From positions 61,535-125,534 of the forward strand of contig CAUGSS010000002.1 of the NCBI GenBank assembly GCA_959602365.1: a stretch of 64,000 nt of DNA. Direction: 5' to 3'. Under the pieces are notes generated by a model. It ran no database searches. It saw only the letters and a list, made by a program, of their open reading frames with translations, and was not told where the DNA came from. Made by a program: the position numbers and the translations under genes. Below are positions 58,378 through 64,000 of the stretch, one piece after another (the first letter of the stretch is position 1; the number at the start of each line of letters is the position of its first letter). Source of the stretch: an uncultured Eubacteriales bacterium. Lineage in GTDB: Bacteria; Bacillota; Clostridia; Oscillospirales; Oscillospiraceae.

Positions 58378-59697
58378 GTGAGTTTCAGCGATTTGAACTT
58401 TTTGTTTCGGTTTTTGCCGATTTTTTTGATTATATACTATTTTAGCCGCCCGGAGTGGAGAAAATATGTGCTGATATTGGCCAGCCTGGTCTTTGTTGCA
58501 TTTGACTCGCTCTGGTCTGTGCCCCTGATGCTTGCCGTCGTTATAGCCAACTGGGTGTTGGGCCTGTGTGTGTGCAGGTGGGGCAGGATTTTCCTCTGGG
58601 GAGGCGTCGCGCTGGATGTGGCGGTGCTGGTGAGCTGCAGGCTGCTGTCTCTGCCGCTGCCAGGAGTCAGTTATCTGGTGTTTTCCCTGATCAGCTATCT
58701 GGCGGATGTGTACCGGGGGGATCAGGAACCGGTTCCTGCCGTCCTGTTTGGCGCTTACGCGGGGATGTTTCCCCGGTTGATTGCCGGTCCGATTGCCCGG
58801 GCCGGACAGGTGGTGCCCGAACTCGAGGCGCCGGAGTGCACCTTGCAACGGCTGGAGCGGGGAGCCGGACTGGTGATACTTGGGCTGGCCTACAAGGTGC
58901 TCTTGGCGGACTCCCTCGCCGGACTCTGGAGCACTGCGGGCAAGATTGGGTATGAATCCATCTCCTGTCCCATGGCGTGGCTGTGTGCGGTGGGCTTCAG
59001 CCTTCAACTTTACTTCGATTTTCACGGCTGTTCCCTGATGGCCGTGGGATTGGGGAGAATGATGGGATTCCGGCTGCCGGATAACTTCAATTTCCCTTAC
59101 CTCTCCCGCTCTGTGGGGGAGTTCTACCGCCGCTGGCACATCACGCTGGGCGCCTGGTTCCGGGACTATGTCTATATCCCGCTGGGCGGCAGCCGGAAGG
59201 GGATGGGCCGTACCCTGCTGCACCTGCTGGTGGTCTGGCTGCTCACAGGTCTGTGGCACGGGATCGGGGGCAATTTCCTCCTGTGGGGCCTCTTCCTCTG
59301 CTTTTGGATCTGTCTGGAGAAACTGGGCCTGCGCCGCATTCTGGATCGGGTCCCTGTGCTGGGGCACATCTATCTGCCGATTGTCATTGTGCTGAGCTGG
59401 GTGATCTTTGCGGTTCAGAGTCCGGCCGAGCTGGGCGTCTATTTCTCGCGGATGTTTGCCTTTGTGACCGGAGCCCAGGGCAGCTTTGTGGATACAGGCG
59501 ACTTTATGCGGTATTTGGGCCAATTTGCGCCCTATTTGATCGTAGGCTTGATTTTTGTCTTTCCCTTCGGGGAGCGGGTGCTGAGGCGCTATAATCGCAC
59601 CTGGCCGGTGCGTATCCTTCTGTTGGTGATTTTCTGGCTGTGTGTGGCCAGGCTGTCCGTCCAGAGCGGCACGCCGTTCCTGTACGCTCAATTTTAG
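58378..59697 (+). CDS. MBOAT-family O-acyltransferase (AlgI/DltB-like)
   Basis: 439 residues from GTG 58378, with AAGGGTG upstream. Ten or so membrane helices. MBOAT motifs: FHGCSLMAVGLGRMMGF, SVGEFYRRWHITLGAWFRDYVYIPLGGSRKG with the conserved RRWH and DY, and LLTGLWHGIGGNF with catalytic His294. AlgI-type enzymes pass acyl groups, usually acetyl, across the membrane to extracellular polymers. The next gene is a membrane-anchored SGNH protein, the usual partner. No dltA/dltC is near, so polysaccharide O-acetylation is more likely than D-alanylation. Confidence 0.93.
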   Translation: MSFSDLNFLFRFLPIFLIIYYFSRPEWRKYVLILASLVFVAFDSLWSVPLMLAVVIANWVLGLCVCRWGRIFLWGGVALDVAVLVSCRLLSLPLPGVSYLVFSLISYLADVYRGDQEPVPAVLFGAYAGMFPRLIAGPIARAGQVVPELEAPECTLQRLERGAGLVILGLAYKVLLADSLAGLWSTAGKIGYESISCPMAWLCAVGFSLQLYFDFHGCSLMAVGLGRMMGFRLPDNFNFPYLSRSVGEFYRRWHITLGAWFRDYVYIPLGGSRKGMGRTLLHLLVVWLLTGLWHGIGGNFLLWGLFLCFWICLEKLGLRRILDRVPVLGHIYLPIVIVLSWVIFAVQSPAELGVYFSRMFAFVTGAQGSFVDTGDFMRYLGQFAPYLIVGLIFVFPFGERVLRRYNRTWPVRILLLVIFWLCVARLSVQSGTPFLYAQF

Positions 59698-59709
59698 GAG
59701 GTAGGTCTT

Positions 59710-60594
59710 GTGAAGCATCTGCATTCCCTGTGGAAGAGATGTCCTCTTATTTTACTGATGGTAATTTCCGCTGTGTTGTTTGGCTTGGCCGGCCTGGTGC
59801 TGCAGGGCCAACTGCCGGAGCGGCGGCGGGCGGATGGGCTGCATACGCCTATGCTGACCGGCACGTTTCTCTATTTGAGCGGGGAGCGGGCTGCCCCGGC
59901 TCCCACAGATACCGGCGGCACTTACCCCCGGCCAACCGGCCCGGCGGTGGATAAGCCCAGTTTTCAGCCGGAGCCGGTGCCGGTCATCCAGGCCGTGGAC
60001 GACAGTTATTTTGATGACGCGGTGTTTATCGGTGACTCCCGGATTGCCGATATGGAGCTGTTTTCAGGGCTGGACAATGCGACCTATTTTGCAAAGGTGG
60101 GCATGTCGGTGTATAAGCTGTTTGATGAGCCTTTCATCCAACTGGACGGAGTGGAGGGAACTCTGACCCTGGAGGAGGCCCTCTCCCAGCGCCAGTTTGG
60201 CAAGATCTATTTGATGGTGGGCATCAATGAACTGGGTACCGGCAGCGAGGAACAGTTTATCGCCGCATACCAGGAGGCGGTCAACCGGATCCGGCAATTA
60301 CAGCCCAATGCCATTTTCTATGTGATGGGTATTTTGTCTGTCACGCAGGACCTGGCCGATACGGATGACTATATCACCCTGGACGCCATTCAGACCCGAA
60401 ACGCCGATTTGGCCGCGCTGGCGGACGGAGAAAACGTCTTCTATATTGATGTCAATGAGGTTTTCGCAGATGAAAACGGATATCTGGATGAGGAATATGC
60501 CGACGGGGATTCCCATTTGAAAGGCAAGTATTACCGCATGTGGGCGGATTATATCCGCAGCAACGCGGTGGTGTTTGAGATGCCGCCTTCGTAA
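59710..60594 (+). CDS. Membrane-anchored SGNH/GDSL hydrolase or O-acetyltransferase
   Basis: 294 residues from GTG 59710, with AGGAGGTAGG upstream. One N-terminal helix (LILLMVISAVLFGLAGLVL) and a Pro-rich linker to ~90. The SGNH domain has VFIGDSRIAD (Ser110), MVGINELG (Asn173) and DGDSHLKG (Asp267, His269). Serine, asparagine and the Asp-x-His pair are all present, so it should be active outside the membrane. Twelve nt after the MBOAT gene, it likely transfers the acyl group delivered by that protein to a glycan, or removes it. Closed by a strong hairpin. Confidence 0.9.
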   Translation: MKHLHSLWKRCPLILLMVISAVLFGLAGLVLQGQLPERRRADGLHTPMLTGTFLYLSGERAAPAPTDTGGTYPRPTGPAVDKPSFQPEPVPVIQAVDDSYFDDAVFIGDSRIADMELFSGLDNATYFAKVGMSVYKLFDEPFIQLDGVEGTLTLEEALSQRQFGKIYLMVGINELGTGSEEQFIAAYQEAVNRIRQLQPNAIFYVMGILSVTQDLADTDDYITLDAIQTRNADLAALADGENVFYIDVNEVFADENGYLDEEYADGDSHLKGKYYRMWADYIRSNAVVFEMPPS

Positions 60595-60667
60595 AGCGGC
60601 GCTGAAAACAGTGAACAGATCAGGCGGGAACAATGTGTGCGGTGGTTTGGTTTTATGCAATACAGTA

Positions 60668-60703
60668 AAGCGACGGTACTCTTGATTAAGAGTACCGTCG
60701 CTT
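60668..60703. terminator. Terminator of the MBOAT operon
   Basis: 16-bp perfect stem (60668-60683 with 60688-60703), GATT loop; poor T-run. Confidence 0.85.
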
Positions 60704-60880
60704 GTTGCATGCGGGTAAATTGCGTGCCTTGAGTTGATGCTCTTGTGTGATAAAGAAAGATAGGAATCAGATAAACAGTATTCCATCGTCCCGTAATTCT
60801 CAAGTGAAGATATATGCTCACGCAACCAAATATAACATTTCTTGTGCGCGATAGTTGGTAGAACTTCCAAAGAATAAGAG

Positions 60881-60886
60881 TATAAT
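60881..60886 (+). promoter_or_regulatory. -10 box of the XRE-AbrB gene
   Basis: TATAAT 23 nt before ATG 60909; no convincing -35 at 17 bp. It shows that ATGs further upstream cannot be the start. Confidence 0.5.
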
Positions 60887-60908
60887 GGAACTAAGAGGTG
60901 CGAAAAGT

Positions 60909-61436
60909 ATGAAAATGCAGAAAAGTAATATCGCCTATAATTTGACTACACTGCGACAACTTAATAAATTTTCCCAAGAAGAGGTAGCAGAGCGAATCGG
61001 TGTTTCCCGGCAGGCTGTTGCGAAATGGGAAGCGGGCCAATCAGTACCGGACATTCTGAAGTGTGACGCGCTGGCAAAGTTGTATGATGTGGAACTCGAC
61101 GACCTAATCCATTACGACCAGGGACAGACTGGCGAAAGCATACCGCCCAAGGGCAAGCACATATTCGGAACCGTTCGCGTAGGGGAACGTGGTCAGATTG
61201 TACTTCCCAAGCAGGCCAGAGATGTATTCAGAATTAAGCCAGGAGATATATTGGTTGTTTTAGGGGATGAAGAGCCGGAACATCCGGGAATTGCACTTAT
61301 GAAGGAAGATTTTTTCCTGGGTATTGCTCGCATGTTCAAAACTGCTTTGAATAGGCTCAACCTGCTCAAATCGAACGCTGCAACAAGAGGATGGCTGACC
61401 GTCTTCAAAGCGGACATACGAAGCCCAAGGGAGTGA
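60909..61436 (+). CDS. XRE-family regulator with AbrB-like second DNA-binding domain
   Basis: 175 residues from ATG 60909 (MKMQKSNIAYNLTTLRQ), with AAGAGGTG 8 nt upstream. Residues ~5-62 form a Cro/CI helix-turn-helix (SQEEVAERIGVSRQAVAKWEAG). Residues ~80-130 form a SpoVT/AbrB swapped-hairpin domain (FGTVRVGERGQIVLPKQARDVFRIKPGDILVVLG). A short tail follows. Proteins of this two-domain type usually control a neighbouring ABC or membrane-protein gene, but none follows here. GC is lower than in the core genome, marking the start of an accessory stretch. Confidence 0.88.
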   Translation: MKMQKSNIAYNLTTLRQLNKFSQEEVAERIGVSRQAVAKWEAGQSVPDILKCDALAKLYDVELDDLIHYDQGQTGESIPPKGKHIFGTVRVGERGQIVLPKQARDVFRIKPGDILVVLGDEEPEHPGIALMKEDFFLGIARMFKTALNRLNLLKSNAATRGWLTVFKADIRSPRE

Positions 61437-61483
61437 ACGTCAGCCAGTTGCTCCTCTTATTGTAGCTTAGGCACGAGATGGAG

Positions 61484-61512
61484 GGAAAGCCGGACTGGCT
61501 GCCCGGCTTTCC
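61484..61512 (+). terminator. Hairpin after the XRE-AbrB gene
   Basis: 10-bp perfect stem (61484-61493 with 61503-61512) just before the frameshifted regulator gene. Confidence 0.6.
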
Positions 61513-61545
61513 TGTCCAAATTTATTGTAATAGGGAGTGAAAAGG

Positions 61546-62852
61546 ATGAGCACATATCAGAAGGAACACATGGAAATGGAATATGCCCGTCATTTTTTGA
61601 GAGCGCTGAAACTGCTGGAAGAAGCCCAGCGTGGCAACGAAGATCCTGACACACTGATCAACGGCTTATTACAGGCGGCGACAGAATTTTACGATGCAGA
61701 CAGTCATATATTATCGAAGCGGATTGGGCGGCAGGCATTGGCCTGAGTACCTATGAGTGGTGCCAAAAGGGGATAGAGTACATGGGCGGCAAGCTGCAGT
61801 ATCTGGAAATCAAAAATTTCATGAGATGGGTGGCCACACTCAAAAGGAGCGAACCGATGATCTTTACAGATATCGAGGAGCTGCGCAGGACAGTTCCGGC
61901 GGAATATGATTTTTTCACACAATACGGCGTTCGCTCCCTAATCGCCGTCCCCTTTTCCAAACGGCTGAACCAGGGTTATATCGGCGTAGATAACCCGAAG
62001 CGGTACGGCGCAGATCCTGCGTTCCTGTTCATAATCGCTTACGCTGTCGCCCAGGAATTAAATGAAATTAAACTGAATAAGAGCCTGGCGGCCGCAAAGC
62101 AAGCGCTGAAGCTTACTGCAGGGGAAGTGCGGATCAACTGCTTTAATGGGCTCACGATACATGGCAGCAAGGGAACGCTGTCCGAAAAGGATTTCATTTC
62201 TTCCCGCTGCTATACGCTGCTGTCGTATCTTGCGGTGACGGCTGGGAACCGGGCAACGGCAAATCAGCTTGCACTGATCCTGTGGCCGGATGAGTCCTGT
62301 GAGATCCCGATGAAATCCGTGCGGAACATTGCTTACAGGCTTAGATCGCTGCTTGGCTATGTTGGGCTGGAGGATTTGGTGGTCTATGCCAACGGCATAT
62401 TCAGCTTCAATCCGGAAATCAAGGTAGTGACAGATGTGGGGTTATTCGAAGAACTATGTGACAGTATCGAGATGGAGAACAATCCGAAAAAGCGGTATCG
62501 GCTGTATGAAGCTGCCGTCGGACTGTATTCCGGGAATCTTCTGCCACGGTTGTCCGATAATATTTATTTTATCCCGAGTATTACATACTATCAGGGCCTG
62601 TATTTCCGGCTCGCCGGCCGGTATATAGAACGCCAGACCGAGTGTGGCGAGTATGTCTATGCGCACAAGGCGGCCAAAGCCGCACTGGCCTTTGACCCGT
62701 TTAACAGTAGCCTGAATATGCACTTGACCATACTGCTCTACCAGCAATCGGGAGCAGGAACTGCAAATGCCTTTTATACAGGAATCAAGCGGCATCTCAC
62801 GGAGGCGCATATCCAGAGGATAAAACAAACATGTCCGAATATGATTATCTGA
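61546..62852 (+). pseudogene. GAF - BTAD transcriptional regulator, broken by a frameshift
   Basis: Two frames make one gene. ATG 61546 starts MSTYQKEHMEMEYARHF and ends at a stop at 61746. The second frame resumes the same domain: from about 61700 it would read YIIEADWAAGIGL, STYEWCQKGIEYMGG, and goes on to 62852. The join lies at GACAGTCATATATT (61698-61711), where one base seems lost. The whole is a GAF sensor (~1-170), a winged-helix DNA-binding part (GNRATANQLALILWPDES, KSVRNIAYRLRSLLG) and a BTAD-like helical C-terminus. If real, only the C-terminal 356 residues could be made, from ATG 61782. A sequencing error is the other explanation. Confidence 0.75.
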
Positions 62853-63029
62853 CAGCCGGAGGTGAGCCTGAAATGAGACGCGGATGAGGCCAAAAATATG
62901 TTGCAGATGAGTCGCAGACGAGTCACGAGCTGAGACGCCCGCCTGTTAGTATAGATTTCCGTAGGTTAAAAACGCCGGAAATACAGCGCAGGCGGGTGGC
63001 TGTCCATGTATGCGAACCATACAACGCAA

Positions 63030-63061
63030 GCCGCCTTCCGGCCGGGAGGGCGGCGTTTTTT
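63030..63061 (+). terminator. First terminator-like hairpin in the sigma-factor leader
   Basis: GCCGCC-type stem (63030-63039 with 63044-63054, one mismatch/bulge), then TTTTTT. Confidence 0.75.
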
Positions 63062-63159
63062 CTTATCAGGCTTACGATCAGACCTTACAGGATTTTTGCG
63101 GCCATTTTATGCCACCCCACCGAACCGCTGCGATTCAAACCGCCCCATAGTGCCGCTTT

Positions 63160-63191
63160 GCGCCTACAGCAATCTTGCTGTGGGCGCTTTT
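63160..63191 (+). terminator. Second terminator-like hairpin in the sigma-factor leader
   Basis: Stem of about 13 bp (63160-63172 with 63175-63187, one mismatch), then TTTTG; 85 nt before the sigma-factor start. Confidence 0.75.
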
Positions 63192-63275
63192 GCGTATCAT
63201 GGCGGATTTCATTGCCGAAGTCCACCGGTCAATCGTTTTGATTCACTCAAAAACGATTGATTGGAGGACAAAGAG

Positions 63276-63746
63276 ATGGATGACAGGCATCCAAAGAGAA
63301 GAAAGGACAAGTATAACCCCTATACCCTGTCGATGATCGACGGGAAATGTTATCTATCTTTCAGGGACGGCCAGGGCGTACCACACAGGCTGGAACTGGA
63401 TGTGAAGCTCTATGCCGTGTTTGACCGGTTTGAGTTGGACGATCTCTCCTTCCTTAACGAGCAGGAGAGGCACCTTGACTGGACCGAGCTGAACGAAGAG
63501 CTGCTGAGCCGTCGTTCGGCACAGGAGCCGGCCCCGGTGGAGGACGCCGTCTATGAATCCATGCAGACGCAGGCGCTCCGGGAGGGCGTCAACCAGCTGC
63601 CGGAAGTCCAGAAAAGAAGGCTGCAGATGTATTTCTTTGACGGGCTTACCTATGAGGAGATTGCGGTGCGGGAAGGGTGCAGCTATCAGGCGGTACAGAA
63701 GTCCATAGCGGCAGCTCTGAAAAAAATCCGGAAATTTCTGAAATAG
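63276..63746 (+). CDS. Sigma-70 region-4 family factor of integrative-element type
   Basis: 156 residues from ATG 63276 (MDDRHPKRRKDKYNPYTL), with TTGGAGGACAAAG upstream. The opening KDKYNPYTLSMIDGKCYLSFRDGQG and the central DRFELDDLSFLN are typical of the small sigma-like proteins found in Clostridial ICEs and mobilizable elements. The C-terminus is a sigma region-4 helix-turn-helix (LTYEEIAVREGCSYQAVQKSIAAALKKI). Region 2 is absent, so it may act as an anti-terminator-like or DNA-binding activator rather than a full sigma factor. It marks the edge or remnant of a mobile element beyond the window. Confidence 0.88.
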   Translation: MDDRHPKRRKDKYNPYTLSMIDGKCYLSFRDGQGVPHRLELDVKLYAVFDRFELDDLSFLNEQERHLDWTELNEELLSRRSAQEPAPVEDAVYESMQTQALREGVNQLPEVQKRRLQMYFFDGLTYEEIAVREGCSYQAVQKSIAAALKKIRKFLK

Positions 63747-63833
63747 AGGGTTGAGTTTTGTGTGGAAGGGGAAAGCGAACAAATGAAGCCAAACCCGAGG
63801 CTCCCTCTCGTTTGAAAAACGAATATAAATAAA

Positions 63834-63892
63834 CCGGGCGTTCCCTGCTTACGCGGCCTTAGCTGCATACAAGCAAGGAACACCCGGCTTTT
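63834..63892. terminator. Terminator between sigma-factor gene and the edge gene
   Basis: Long imperfect stem (63834-63850 with 63871-63887) followed by CTTTTT; convergent genes. Confidence 0.8.
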
Positions 63893-63905
63893 TCGATCTG
63901 CCTTT

Positions 63906-64000
63906 TTACTCCATCGCTTCCCTGTATTCCGGATATGTTTCCTGAATTTTCCGCGCCAGATCCCAGATCTCCTCGTCGCCGGAAAGCACATAGGATGTTC
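63906..64000 (-). CDS. C-terminal end of an unidentified protein (partial)
   Basis: The last 31 residues of a leftward gene enter from the right edge: TSYVLSGDEEIWDLARKIQ, then ETYPEYREAME and stop TAA (63906-63908). Acidic and helical; I cannot assign a family from this piece. It converges on the sigma-factor gene with a terminator between. Being part of the same integrative element is an inference. Confidence 0.5.
   Translation of the reverse strand, partial: TSYVLSGDEEIWDLARKIQETYPEYREAME

Larger units (their letters stand above)
62853..63275. other. Non-coding leader with tandem hairpins upstream of the sigma-factor gene
   Basis: No gene. It holds a long-range pair CCCGCCTG/CAGGCGGG (near 62938-62997) and two terminator-like hairpins (63030-63061 and 63160-63191). 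Sequence style is that of the leader before sigma-70-like genes of Clostridial integrative elements. Confidence 0.55.

Noticed and set aside
62938..63260. A CRISPR-like or direct-repeat array in the sigma-factor leader
   Set aside because: The GATGAG/GACGAG words near 62905-62930 are irregular and lack spacers; no CRISPR array is present anywhere in the window.

Overview
The window is about 64 kb of a GC-rich, spore-forming, anaerobic low-abundance-type Firmicute. It is most likely a gut Clostridia of the Oscillospiraceae (Flavonifractor/Lawsonibacter/Intestinimonas-like); this placement is inferred from content only. The content used is a CotJ spore-coat operon, an electron-bifurcating NfnAB transhydrogenase with a Rex-type operator, PyrK/PyrD-type pyrimidine synthesis, ATP-dependent PEP carboxykinase, a bile-salt-hydrolase-like enzyme, phosphatidylethanolamine genes and SpoIVCA-type serine recombinase machinery. 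Genes are dense, with short spacers, good Shine-Dalgarno sites, sigma-A-like promoters with 17-bp spacers and many strong hairpin terminators.

Layout. 1-4.2 kb: an FtsX/MacB-like permease with a huge extracellular coiled coil (cut by the window edge) and its ATPase. 4.3-8.1 kb: a heterodimeric ABC exporter with one degenerate ATP site. 8.3-10.1 kb: GH13 glycosidase and a Nudix hydrolase. 10.3-13.2 kb: a large sortase-anchored beta-helix surface protein. 13.3-15.9 kb: a cytoplasmic BMP-domain protein and a metallophosphoesterase. 16.2-21.7 kb: the spore-coat operon cotJA/B-cotJC, transcribed leftward, in which cotJC is split by a 4.46-kb element carrying a large serine recombinase, a small possible directionality factor, uppP and an EFR1-type flavo-ferredoxin protein. 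21.8-26.5 kb: aminotransferase, flavodoxin-fold oxidoreductase and nfnAB. 26.6 kb: tRNA-Ser(GGA). 27-30 kb: a lipoprotein, glmM and a small membrane protein. 30.4-35.5 kb: pyrC-pyrF-pyrK-pyrD followed by a phosphoglycerate-mutase/GNAT fusion. 35.5-39.8 kb: two small unknown genes, a DUF4349 lipoprotein, pckA and rsmA. 39.9-46.5 kb: a leftward catabolic-type cluster (MFS carrier, OYE-like enoate reductase, zinc alcohol dehydrogenase, iron-sulfur flavoprotein) divergent from a LysR regulator, with a perfect 16-bp palindrome between them. 46.6-48.9 kb: a G5/3D cell-wall protein, tRNA-Pro(CGG) and a DUF3788 protein. 48.9-52.3 kb: methyltransferase, HI0933-type flavoprotein, RluA and AlkD-like genes. 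52.6-55.3 kb: a translationally coupled phosphatidylethanolamine operon. 55.4-60.6 kb: a bile-salt-hydrolase-like enzyme, cysteine synthase, a deaminase and an MBOAT/SGNH acyl-transfer pair. 60.7-64 kb: lower-GC accessory DNA with an XRE-AbrB regulator, a frameshifted GAF/BTAD regulator and the edge of what looks like an integrative element (ICE-type sigma factor).

The main discovery candidate is the interruption of cotJC. The upstream half (21056-21240) ends exactly inside the conserved DIGTEE metal-ligand motif of manganese catalases, and the downstream half (16181-16597) resumes exactly there. Joining the halves at a shared GG dinucleotide gives an uninterrupted 199-residue CotJC. The predicted excised circle has a perfectly spaced dyad around the same dinucleotide (CATTGCG-N11-CC-N11-CACAATG). 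This is the layout of developmentally excised elements such as skin in sigK, here in a spore-coat catalase gene and with metabolic cargo.
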